From contig NZ_JBHZSG010000005.1 of assembly GCF_043642205.1 (NCBI RefSeq), forward strand, positions 62,001 through 126,000: 64,000 bases of DNA, in the 5' to 3' direction. The translations under genes were made by a program, and so were the position numbers. Below the pieces are notes generated by a model. That model saw nothing but the letters and a program-made list of their open reading frames with translations, had not been told where the DNA came from and did not search any database. This document shows, piece by piece, positions 26,338 to 34,182 of this stretch; the first letter of the stretch is position 1; each line of letters starts with the position of its first letter. This DNA comes from Thalassotalea_A litorea (GTDB taxonomy: Bacteria; Pseudomonadota; Gammaproteobacteria; Enterobacterales; Alteromonadaceae).

Positions 26338-26369
26338 TTCATCGGTTCATCGGTTCATCGGTTCATCGG
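26338..26369 (+). repeat. Four exact tandem copies of TTCATCGG
   Basis: The 8-bp unit TTCATCGG is repeated four times without change at 26338-26369, starting 90 bases ahead of the likely start of the Sel1 gene. An ATG at 26335 reads through the repeat in frame with that gene, so loss or gain of a unit would shift that longer frame. Confidence 0.9.
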
Positions 26370-26427
26370 CATGTTACTGCTCAGCCGAATGTTTAAGGGT
26401 ATAAACGCAATAAAAAAGGATGGTTTT

Positions 26428-27192
26428 ATGGGCTCACTATCAATACGTTTTAAAGTTATTGCACTTACCACAATAATTTTCTTGTTAGCGGGATTCACCG
26501 TTACGTATAAAATGTCGCAAAATCAGCATACGCTTGAACTTCTAGAGTCACCTAAGATTCATGATGTTTATGTGTTGGAAAAAGATATCGTAAACCGATA
26601 TTGCAAATTTCGTGAAAAGTATGTGATTGCACAAATTGCTAGCGTAGAAGAAGCGCACGTTACCGTTAAAGTCAGCAATTTTGTGTATATGAAAGCGTCA
26701 GATGCGATCAAAGGTATTCGCTCGGATAAATTACTCACCCATAAGTTTTTCTCGCAAGAATTAGCCCGCTTAGCTAAGGCGGATTTGTTAAGAAGCTGGC
26801 AGCAAGGTTTGATCAGTGACGTTGGCCGCTCCAGCGATAATATGCATCTGTATGGTGGTATCGTTATCGATAAGTCACCACAACCCGTTCAAAAAAAGCG
26901 GAAAATTAGAAAAGGCGAAGAGGCTAATCAATTAGCTATTTCTTATTATCAGGGCAACATGGGCTATGAAAAGAATCTCGATGAAGCGTTTCGTTTGTTT
27001 GAACAGGCAGCTAAACAGGGTCACCCTTATGCGCAAGTGAGTCTCGCTCAAATGTATCGTGATGGTGAATCCGTAGATACGGATGTTAAGGCTGCCTTGT
27101 ATTGGTTCGGGGAAGCGAAAAAGCAAGGCGTCGCCTCTGCTCAACAAGAATATGACAGGCTGTGCCAAAAAATGGCAGAATGTCTGAAATAA
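26428..27192 (+). CDS. Membrane-anchored protein with C-terminal Sel1 repeats
   Basis: I place the start at 26428 (GGATGGTTTTATG gives a ribosome binding site), giving 254 residues. An upstream in-frame ATG at 26335 would add 31 poorly conserved-looking residues that read through an 8-bp tandem repeat. Residues about 5-25 form one membrane segment. The middle region is unrecognised. The C-terminal ~80 residues contain two Sel1-like repeats (YYQGNMGYEKNLDEAFRLFE and MYRDGESVDTDVKAALYWF). Sel1 proteins usually act as adaptors in signalling or envelope complexes. No function can be assigned here. Confidence 0.75.
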   Translation: MGSLSIRFKVIALTTIIFLLAGFTVTYKMSQNQHTLELLESPKIHDVYVLEKDIVNRYCKFREKYVIAQIASVEEAHVTVKVSNFVYMKASDAIKGIRSDKLLTHKFFSQELARLAKADLLRSWQQGLISDVGRSSDNMHLYGGIVIDKSPQPVQKKRKIRKGEEANQLAISYYQGNMGYEKNLDEAFRLFEQAAKQGHPYAQVSLAQMYRDGESVDTDVKAALYWFGEAKKQGVASAQQEYDRLCQKMAECLK

Positions 27193-27224
27193 CTAGAATT
27201 CGGAATTATTTAAAAAGGGTTGAA

Positions 27225-27644
27225 ATGCAAAGGTTTGCAACAGGAGCTTTAATTGTTGGGTTATCAATTGTCTACCCGGTATTGGCATATTTGCTTTTGC
27301 CGTTGTTAACGGATTTATTTTTACCCGTGTTATCGAAAGTGCAGGACACAGAAAGCCTCGTATATTTACTGCTGTTAGGAATACCTCATAATCTAAGCTT
27401 TTTTGTCTCGGCAGCTATTGCGGTTTGGGTAATCAACAAGTTCTTTTCTCGCTTTAAGGTTCTGATTTGCCTGCTAATCGCGTTACCACTAGTACTAACT
27501 ACGTTGCCTTTTGAAACGTCCTCTGCGGTGAATCAATACCAGTCGATAGTCCACATTAAAGACTTATTAATTTTCTTGCTCACCCCAACATTGATCTATC
27601 TTGTGAGCAAAATGTTTTCTGGCAATAAGCGCAGGCCAAACTAA
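27225..27644 (+). CDS. Small integral membrane protein, unrecognised
   Basis: From the ATG at 27225, preceded by AAAAAGGG, the protein has 139 residues. It has about four hydrophobic segments (near residues 6-28, 42-58, 64-82, 104-120) and a basic C-terminus (GNKRRPN). A longer frame from 27162 would overlap the Sel1 gene but lacks a good ribosome binding site. I do not recognise a family. It lies 32 bases after the Sel1 gene and may share its message. Confidence 0.55.
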   Translation: MQRFATGALIVGLSIVYPVLAYLLLPLLTDLFLPVLSKVQDTESLVYLLLLGIPHNLSFFVSAAIAVWVINKFFSRFKVLICLLIALPLVLTTLPFETSSAVNQYQSIVHIKDLLIFLLTPTLIYLVSKMFSGNKRRPN

Positions 27645-27701
27645 TTCTTTATGTTTGAGTCAATTAGTGATGTTAGAACCAAAAGACAGTGAGTCTAAAA
27701 A

Positions 27702-28235
27702 ATGAATAGCAATTTACAGGTAGGGGATTGGGTTCGAAGTTACGGTTCTGGCATATGGAAAATACACAGAATTTTAGAATTAAGCGACTTTAATTTTGCC
27801 TCGATGTGCGATGAAAAAAGAACAATAGTATTTTGTTGCCGTTTCGTGAATGACTCATTCAATCGTTCATTTACGACAGAATGTTGCGATTCTTCCTTGG
27901 TCTCTCATTTGGATGTTGCTCAAACGCGAAAGCTGAGTATTTTTATCGACGATAACCCCGAATTGATAGCGAAATTTAACGCCTACAAGCCAAAAAGTAT
28001 TGATGCTGTTTTAAATGCACGAGTGCAAATTCCGGAAACAAATAGTACGGATAAATTAGAAGCAGCTTTGTCGGGACTAGAATCTTTAACCGCAGAAGAC
28101 GTTTTCGAAAAATTACAAAAATTAGGAATTGAAGCAAAACAAGTGCCCAATTGGACTGCCCAATTTATTTCTAGGGGTCATGAAACTGCCGATGATAAAT
28201 TGCTTTACAATTTTTCGAAGTTACTTTGCTTTTAA
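27702..28235 (+). CDS. Hypothetical soluble protein, unrecognised
   Basis: The 177-residue protein has no signal peptide or membrane segment. The N-terminal half (VGDWVRSYGSGIWKIHRI) resembles a small beta-barrel opening, with a cysteine-rich stretch later (FCCRFVND, TECCDSS). The C-terminal half is helical, with a putative coiled segment around residues 120-150. I recognise no family. It follows the small membrane protein by 57 bases. Lower G+C than the surrounding housekeeping genes by eye hints at recent acquisition, but this was not measured. Confidence 0.55.
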   Translation: MNSNLQVGDWVRSYGSGIWKIHRILELSDFNFASMCDEKRTIVFCCRFVNDSFNRSFTTECCDSSLVSHLDVAQTRKLSIFIDDNPELIAKFNAYKPKSIDAVLNARVQIPETNSTDKLEAALSGLESLTAEDVFEKLQKLGIEAKQVPNWTAQFISRGHETADDKLLYNFSKLLCF

Positions 28236-28493
28236 TTAAGCGTTTATCAATGACTTTGATCCCTTGAATTTATTAATTTAATACAAACATAGTGTGGTAG
28301 GTAGTAAACCTGGGTTGTAGTGAGCTAACCTCAGACTTTGGGGTCCCGCCTAATAGAAAACTATATTCGCCAACTAAGTAGCCTGGAAAGATGAAAGAGT
28401 AGGGTTAAGCAGGGTATTGTTATCACGCGTAAAGTAGAAAAAATTGTCGGAGTAATTGTCCTAGTTGCTTTAGCCATTGTTAGTTCGCTTACC

Positions 28494-28694
28494 ATGACCT
28501 TATGCGGTGGTACATTTACTCAAAATGCCCTAGGTACTAGTGCGTGCTCTTTTGCACAAACTCGATTTAATGGCTTTGCTTCTCCTTTTCAATATCAACT
28601 AGAAATAGTAAGCATAAGCTTTATATTGATAGTTCTCGCTTTTGCCTTGCTTTGGTTGGTTTATCGAAGGCTTAAGGAGAAGCAACGGGAGTAG
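28494..28694 (+). CDS. Small membrane protein, start uncertain
   Basis: From the first ATG the product is 66 residues with one strong membrane segment (about residues 38-58) and a basic end. The frame is open upstream to 28395, and the upstream codons encode a second convincing membrane segment (VEKIVGVIVLVALAIVSSL). No ATG, GTG or TTG exists there. AGGG at 28411-28414 would suit a start at ATC 28422 or ATT 28416, giving 91-93 residues. So either a rare start codon is used or the ATG gives a one-segment protein. The stop codon directly abuts a REP-like hairpin. No family recognised. Confidence 0.4.
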   Translation: MTLCGGTFTQNALGTSACSFAQTRFNGFASPFQYQLEIVSISFILIVLAFALLWLVYRRLKEKQRE

Positions 28695-28720
28695 ATACCG
28701 TGCAGCATCACGGTATGACG
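28695..28720. repeat. REP-like palindrome, copy 1
   Basis: ATACCGTG (28695-28702) and CACGGTAT (28709-28716) pair perfectly around a 6-base loop and are followed by GACG. Read on the other strand this is CGTCATACCGTG-N6-CACGGTATC, the shape of the widespread REP family with a GTC side tetranucleotide. The resemblance to copy 2 (39699-39724) continues to a shared TTTCTTCCACC about 15-20 bases further. Confidence 0.7.
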
Positions 28721-28795
28721 AGGGTGGTAGTTTTTTCTTCCACCTCCCACCTTCCGCCAGCGCAGCTTACCTCTTCATCAACAGCGCTTCTGGAG

Positions 28796-29848
28796 TTACC
28801 TAAAACTGCCATTAATACTATTCAACACTCGTTGCCCTGGACAGAGTGCGTCTTCTCGAAGTTCGTTCAATGGTGTATCTGAGGTTTGATTTACTTCATG
28901 GTAGGTATCGATGGCCGGGTTCACATAAAACAGGCCGGTTAAGATCTGATTCTTGGCTTTGTGCTCTTCAATCATATTCACTGCGTGCAGCTTATCGTCA
29001 CTGCGATAATCATTAGCCACCTTGTACAGGCGAATTAGCGAACCATCGTGCAGGCAGATATCGTGATAGTTACCAGCAGGTAGATCGCAGCTTATCTCGT
29101 CTTTAACGGGCACGAAATCGCTGATAGCGGCGGTACTCACATGTTGCTGCACATAATCATAAGAACGCTTGGAATTCGCCTGATTATTAAAGGTAACACA
29201 TGGCGAGATGATATCGATAAAGGCAAAGCCCTGGTGGGAAATTGCGGCTTTTAATATCGAAACCAGCTGTTTGCGATCGCCAGAAAAGCAGCGCGCCACA
29301 AAACTGGCGCCTAACTGCAATGCCATTACACACAAATCAATTTCATTGAATGGGCTAATTTCGCCAGCTTTATTGCGGGCGCCTTTATCGGATGTGGCTG
29401 CAAGCTGGCCTTTGGTTAAACCATAAACACCATTGTTAGCAACCATATACACCATATCAAGCCGGCGGCGAATGACATGGGCAAATTGGCCTAAGCCGAT
29501 AGAGGCCGTATCACCATCGCCAGACATCGCCAGATAGGTTAAGTCTTTATTGGCAAGGTTTGCACCGGTCGTTACCGATGGCATGCGGCCATGCACCGAG
29601 TTAAAGCCGTGTGAGCGGCCGAGAAAGTAATTAGGGGCTTTAGACGAGCAGCCGATGCCCGACATCTTAGCAATTTTATGTGGCGGCAGGGAAAGCTCTG
29701 CACAGGCATGGACAATGGCAGCCGATATAGAGTCGTGGCCACAGCCTGCACAAAGTGTCGATACCACACCTTCGTAATCCCGATAGGTTAAACCAATCTC
29801 GTTAACCTTGAGGTTTTGATGGCGGAATGTTGATTTCGCGTAACTTAT
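28796..29848 (-). CDS. 2-oxoacid:acceptor oxidoreductase beta (TPP-binding) subunit, probable ATA start
   Basis: This is the thiamine-diphosphate subunit (KorB/PorB class) of a 2-oxoacid oxidoreductase. With a start at 29848 it has 350 residues. It contains CAGCGHDS (residues 33-40), SGIGCSSK, HGRMPS, SGDGD (about 109-113) with the partner NN at 138-139, and GLTKGQLAAT. The first usual start codon in frame is GTG at 29767, which would remove 27 residues. Those residues (SYAKSTFRHQN to LTYRDYEG) match the conserved family N-terminus. AAAGGGGG lies 5 bases upstream of an in-frame ATA that overlaps the alpha-subunit stop. No ATG, GTG or TTG lies between. I therefore infer start at ATA, or a mutated or misread ATG. 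Confidence 0.85.
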   Translation of the reverse strand: MSYAKSTFRHQNLKVNEIGLTYRDYEGVVSTLCAGCGHDSISAAIVHACAELSLPPHKIAKMSGIGCSSKAPNYFLGRSHGFNSVHGRMPSVTTGANLANKDLTYLAMSGDGDTASIGLGQFAHVIRRRLDMVYMVANNGVYGLTKGQLAATSDKGARNKAGEISPFNEIDLCVMALQLGASFVARCFSGDRKQLVSILKAAISHQGFAFIDIISPCVTFNNQANSKRSYDYVQQHVSTAAISDFVPVKDEISCDLPAGNYHDICLHDGSLIRLYKVANDYRSDDKLHAVNMIEEHKAKNQILTGLFYVNPAIDTYHEVNQTSDTPLNELREDALCPGQRVLNSINGSFR

Positions 29849-31686
29849 CTGCGCCCCCTTTGACGAATAGGTGCTATTTTCCGTGCATTATTAATATTGT
29901 CGATCACAGCATCGGCGGTAAGGGATAAACCATCAAAATTTAATACCGATACCAGAGAGTGGGGCGAGGCATCCAGTTCATTGATTAGCAAGGTTCGCAT
30001 TTGCGCATCGCGGTTTTGCTCTATCACATAACAGCTTTTGCGTTTGCGAATAAACTCCGCCACTTCCGGTCCAAACGGGAATGCACGAATACGCATGGTA
30101 TCTACCATCAAGTCCTGCTGTTGGAATTTATCGATGACTTCATCAATCACCTGAGCACTGGTGCCAAAGTAAATCAGTGATACATCAGCAACCTGGCTTT
30201 GTTGATTAATTTGCGCCTCAGGCACCAAAGACGCCGCGGTTTTAAATTTCTTCTCCAGCCGCTGCATATTATCGACATAATCTTCCGAGCGTTCGCTGTA
30301 AACCGCATTGCGGTTACGTGATGTGCCTCGGGTAAAGAAAGCGCCTTTATTCGGGTGAGTTCCTGCCAGCGTTCTCGGGCATATACCGTCATCATCCACA
30401 TCTTGATAACGCCCATAATGGCTTAACGCTTCGAGTTGCTCCTCATTGAGTACCTTACCTAAATCGTATTGGCGCTCATCATCCCATTGAAACGGCTGAC
30501 ACAGATGATCGTTCATGCCTAAATCGAGATCGCTCATTAAAATTACCGCCGTTTGCAAACGGTCTGCTAAGTCAAAAGCGATGGTGGTAAGCTCAAAGCA
30601 ATCGGTAGGGCACTTAGGAAACAGCAACACGTGCTTGGTATCGCCATGGGAAGCATATGCACAGGCCAGAATATCCGATTGTTGTGTCCGGGTTGGCATA
30701 CCCGTCGAAGGGCCAGCACGTTGAATGTTCATTAACACCACCGGAATTTCGGCAAAGTACGACAGGCCAAGAAACTCGGACATCAATGATACGCCAGGCC
30801 CGCTGGTGGCGGTAAAGCTTCTGGCACCATTCCAGCCAGCGCCAAGCGCAATTCCAATGGCCGCCAGTTCATCTTCAGCCTGGACAATGGCATAATTTTT
30901 TTTACCGGTAGCCGGATCGATGCTCAGACGTTCACAATAATTCGAAAATTTCTCAATCACCGATGTTGAGGGCGTAATTGGGTACCAACCGACAACCGTT
31001 GCTCCGGCATAAACAGCGCCAAGTGCACAGCCAGTATTGCCATCGACCAGGATTTGGTCGCCAATTAAATCTCGGCGTTCGACTCGGGTTTCTAAGGGAC
31101 AGTTAAAGTGAGTATGGGCATATTGGTAGCCCAACTCCAGAGCAAAGATATTCGGCGTGATCAGCTTTTCTTTACCTTTAAACTGGTCGCTCACCAGGGT
31201 TTTTAGTACATCAAACTCAATGTCTAGAAGGGCCGCAAGTGCACCGACATAAATGACATTTTTAAACAGTTGTCTAAGCCTTGGATCCTGATATTCTTTC
31301 AGACAAATTTCGGCGATCGGAATGCCTAGAGTGGTTATTGAATCCGGTAAAGACGTGAGTTCGTGTGGGCGAGTACTATCATAAAGCAAATATCCATCAG
31401 GGCGCACATCCTGCAAATCCTGCTCAAAACTTTGCGCATTCATCGCCACCATAATGTCGGCACCACCACCACGTCTGCTTAAATATCCTTGCTCACTAAT
31501 TCTGACTTCATACCAGGTAGGCGATCCCTGAATATTGGAAGGAAAAATATTTTTCGCGCTAACCGGAATGCCCATGCGCATAATAGCTTTGGCAAACATG
31601 TGGTTGGCACTTGCAGAACCGGTACCGTTAGTATTGGCAAAACGAATGACAAAATTATTGGTTTTATCGGTGGTGTTTGTTGTCAT
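29845..31686 (-). CDS. 2-oxoacid:acceptor oxidoreductase alpha subunit with fused gamma domain
   Basis: The 613-residue protein fuses the gamma domain (residues about 1-195; RFANTNGTGSASANHMFAKA and RRGGGADIMVAMN) to the alpha pyrimidine-binding domain (GNTGCALGAVYAGATVVGWYPITPSTSVIE, then EDELAAIGIALGAGWNGARSFTATSGPG, and a transketolase-like C-terminal domain). This gamma-alpha fusion is the KorA type. With the beta subunit it oxidises a 2-oxoacid plus CoA to acyl-CoA and CO2, passing electrons to ferredoxin. The start codon overlaps the upstream stop by 4 bases (ATGA). 2-Oxoglutarate is the likeliest substrate by family, but pyruvate or branched-chain acids cannot be excluded. Confidence 0.9.
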   Translation of the reverse strand: MTTNTTDKTNNFVIRFANTNGTGSASANHMFAKAIMRMGIPVSAKNIFPSNIQGSPTWYEVRISEQGYLSRRGGGADIMVAMNAQSFEQDLQDVRPDGYLLYDSTRPHELTSLPDSITTLGIPIAEICLKEYQDPRLRQLFKNVIYVGALAALLDIEFDVLKTLVSDQFKGKEKLITPNIFALELGYQYAHTHFNCPLETRVERRDLIGDQILVDGNTGCALGAVYAGATVVGWYPITPSTSVIEKFSNYCERLSIDPATGKKNYAIVQAEDELAAIGIALGAGWNGARSFTATSGPGVSLMSEFLGLSYFAEIPVVLMNIQRAGPSTGMPTRTQQSDILACAYASHGDTKHVLLFPKCPTDCFELTTIAFDLADRLQTAVILMSDLDLGMNDHLCQPFQWDDERQYDLGKVLNEEQLEALSHYGRYQDVDDDGICPRTLAGTHPNKGAFFTRGTSRNRNAVYSERSEDYVDNMQRLEKKFKTAASLVPEAQINQQSQVADVSLIYFGTSAQVIDEVIDKFQQQDLMVDTMRIRAFPFGPEVAEFIRKRKSCYVIEQNRDAQMRTLLINELDASPHSLVSVLNFDGLSLTADAVIDNINNARKIAPIRQRGRR

Positions 31687-33470
31687 TTGATGGTTGCCTC
31701 AATGTTACTTAAGATCAGCTTTTGCATATCCCAGGCACCTGTTGGGCAACGTTCTGCACACAAACCACAATGAACACAGACGTCTTCATCTTTTACCATG
31801 ATACGGCCGGTATTAAGGGTGTCAGAGATAAAATAATCCTGATCCGAATGCGCCTTTTCGACCCTGAGCTTGCCAGCGAGTAAGGTTTCGGTAGGCCCTG
31901 ATTGCTGGATGTCGTCGATGAAATTAATACAATCTAAGGGACAGATGTCTTCGCATGCGGAGCATTCAATGCATTTTGTCTCGGTAAATACCGTTTGAAT
32001 GTCGCAGTTTAAGCAACGTTGTGCCTCTTTCAGCGCTAATTGTTCATCAAAGCCCAGTTCGACCTCTGTCGCTAATTCATGACTGGCCTGTTGCCAATCA
32101 ATATGAGGGACATCGCGCCGTTGATGATGCTCAATTTGATTATCGTAACGCCATTCATGCATGCCCATTTTCTGACTTACCAGATTAAAATCACTGTCTG
32201 GCCGGTTCGCCGGATTTTTACCCTGACAGAATAAATCGATAGAAATGGCGGCTTTATGGCCATGGGCCACGGCGGTAATGATGTTTTCCGGGCCGTATGC
32301 TGAATCGCCACCGAAGAACACCTGAGGCAGGGACGATTGCAAGGTTAGTTTGTTAAGTACCGGCTGCGCCCAGTCGTTAAACTGCAAGCCAATATCCCGC
32401 TCAATCCAGGGGAAGCTGGTATCCTGGCCGATAGCAACAAGCACTAAATCGCAATCTACGCCGATGATTTCTCCGGTAGGGGTTAAGGTTCGATTATTGG
32501 ATTTATCGTAACTGGAAATCACTTTTTCAAACGATACTTGAATCGAGCCATCGTCGTTTTTCTTATATTCCAGGGGGCTATGATCCGGCATAATGGCAAT
32601 GTTTTCTGCTATCGCATCTTCTTTTTCCCAGGGCGATGCCTTCATCGCTTCAAAGCTTGAGCGAACCAATACTTTTACTTCAGTCGCTCCGAGGCGCTTT
32701 GCTGTCCGGCAACAATCCATGGCGGTATTACCACCACCTAAAACCACAACACGTTTTGGCGCTTCATCAATATGTTCAAAACTGACACCGGATAACCAGT
32801 CTATACCGAGTTGGATATTGTCTTTACAGTCATCATAACCGGGTAACCCTAAATGGCGACCTTTTGGGGCACCGGTACCGATAAACACCGCGTCATAGTT
32901 TTTACTTAGTAAGCTATCGAGACTTTCTATGGGGTGATTGAAAAAGCCATTTACGCCCATATCAAGAATGTAGTTTAGCTCTTCGTCTAATACGTCATGG
33001 GGAAGACGGAACTGGGGAATTTGCGTTCGCATCATGCCGCCGGCTTTACCGTCACGCTCAAACATATCGATTTGATACCCTAACGGCAGCAAGTCCCGAG
33101 CAACGGTTAATGATGCTGGGCCGGCGCCAACTAAGGCAATGCGTTTACCGTTATGTTGTTTGGGCACTTCAGGCAGTCTGTCGGTGATATCGTCTTTGTA
33201 ATCGGCCGTTACGCGCTTTAAGCGACAAATAGCAACGGCTTTATCTTCTACCCGGGTACGACGGCATGCTGGCTCACAAGGCCTGTCACATACCCGACCA
33301 AGAATCCCGGGGAATACGTTTGATTGCCAATTTAACATGTAGGCATCGCTGTAACGCTTTTGCTGGATTAGACGAATGTATTCGGGCACGGGAGTGTGTG
33401 CGGGGCAGGCTTGTTGGCAATCAACAACCTTTAGGTAGTGTTGGTAGTGATTAACGTCGGTTTTTTTCAA
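31683..33470 (-). CDS. FAD-dependent NfnB/GltD-like oxidoreductase with C-terminal 2[4Fe-4S] ferredoxin
   Basis: The 595-residue protein has three parts. Residues about 10-90 are the GltD/NfnB N-terminal iron-sulfur region (CQQACPAHTPVPEY, CDRPCEPACRR). Residues about 110-430 are the pyridine-nucleotide oxidoreductase core, with FAD site VGAGPASLTVARDL, NAD(P) site VVVLGGGNTAMDCCRTAKR and a second FAD motif FFGGDSAYG. Residues about 490-590 are a tail with CLNC and two ferredoxin clusters (CIECSACEDICPLDC, CVHCGLCAERCPTG). It overlaps the alpha-subunit gene by 4 bases. It probably links the oxidoreductase to NAD(P), acting in place of a free ferredoxin. That coupling is inference. Confidence 0.9.
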   Translation of the reverse strand: MKKTDVNHYQHYLKVVDCQQACPAHTPVPEYIRLIQQKRYSDAYMLNWQSNVFPGILGRVCDRPCEPACRRTRVEDKAVAICRLKRVTADYKDDITDRLPEVPKQHNGKRIALVGAGPASLTVARDLLPLGYQIDMFERDGKAGGMMRTQIPQFRLPHDVLDEELNYILDMGVNGFFNHPIESLDSLLSKNYDAVFIGTGAPKGRHLGLPGYDDCKDNIQLGIDWLSGVSFEHIDEAPKRVVVLGGGNTAMDCCRTAKRLGATEVKVLVRSSFEAMKASPWEKEDAIAENIAIMPDHSPLEYKKNDDGSIQVSFEKVISSYDKSNNRTLTPTGEIIGVDCDLVLVAIGQDTSFPWIERDIGLQFNDWAQPVLNKLTLQSSLPQVFFGGDSAYGPENIITAVAHGHKAAISIDLFCQGKNPANRPDSDFNLVSQKMGMHEWRYDNQIEHHQRRDVPHIDWQQASHELATEVELGFDEQLALKEAQRCLNCDIQTVFTETKCIECSACEDICPLDCINFIDDIQQSGPTETLLAGKLRVEKAHSDQDYFISDTLNTGRIMVKDEDVCVHCGLCAERCPTGAWDMQKLILSNIEATIK

Positions 33471-33538
33471 AGTTAACCCTGATCATTATTGTGTAACGAT
33501 ACCTTAACTGTACACAAAATAATCAGTTGTTTCCTATT

Positions 33539-34033
33539 TTAGGATTGCGGTGTTAATTTTCCCAGAGTTTGACTGAACACAAATGTTGACAACAGAGCCA
33601 GAATTAAACCGGTTGCCAAAGCGCTCGGCTGTAAGGGCAGGGCAAGCTGAAAATCATGTAAGGTTGCTCTGGCGATGGCCGAATCCATACCGGTCAGGAA
33701 ATAATATACCTGCTGTAGATAATCGCCTTGAGTGAGATTGTTCAGATGCGAGGTAAGCCAGGCGATTCGATCAATCAGGTTGAGCACTAATTCCGCACTG
33801 GCATGGACGCCGGGATCGCCGCTATTGCGATACGCGACAAGCAGTTGTGATATATCGCCGTGATGATGTTTGTCGGCAATAGACTGAAAACTTTGCAGTT
33901 GCAAGTGAGCTTCATCAAGGTGTCCGGCCAGGCGCTGTTTATACGCATTAATAAATGCGGGTATCTGCATTCCTAGCAAACACGTAACCGTAAAAATGAT
34001 CTTGTCCGATAAACTGGCAATAAGGCGAAACAC
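33539..34033 (-). CDS. DUF2937 family membrane protein
   Basis: The 164-residue protein matches the DUF2937 family: a hydrophobic N-terminus (KIIFTVTCLLGMQIPAFI), then FINAYKQRLAGHLDEAHLQLQSFQ, a helical middle and a C-terminal membrane segment (ALATGLILALLSTFVF). It is probably an inner-membrane protein with both ends in the membrane. Function is unknown. It is divergent from the DUF1415 gene and is not coupled to the oxidoreductase genes beyond lying on the same strand (68 bases away). Confidence 0.8.
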   Translation of the reverse strand: MFRLIASLSDKIIFTVTCLLGMQIPAFINAYKQRLAGHLDEAHLQLQSFQSIADKHHHGDISQLLVAYRNSGDPGVHASAELVLNLIDRIAWLTSHLNNLTQGDYLQQVYYFLTGMDSAIARATLHDFQLALPLQPSALATGLILALLSTFVFSQTLGKLTPQS

Positions 34034-34122
34034 GGCGATGATTCTCTTGTTGTTGTTCTTGTTACTTCATCTTACCTTTACCTAGCCAGGAATAACAACT
34101 TTGTTAGAAAGCCTTTTTTCAA

Positions 34123-34152
34123 TTACGGTTTGCGATACAGGAGTGTTATAAT
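34123..34152 (+). promoter_or_regulatory. Candidate sigma-70 promoter of the DUF1415 gene
   Basis: TTACGG (34123-34128) and a perfect TATAAT (34147-34152) are 18 bases apart, and the start codon follows 31 bases after the -10. Confidence 0.5.
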
Positions 34153-34182
34153 CGCGCCCATATCTGCCTAATCACATTCCCT

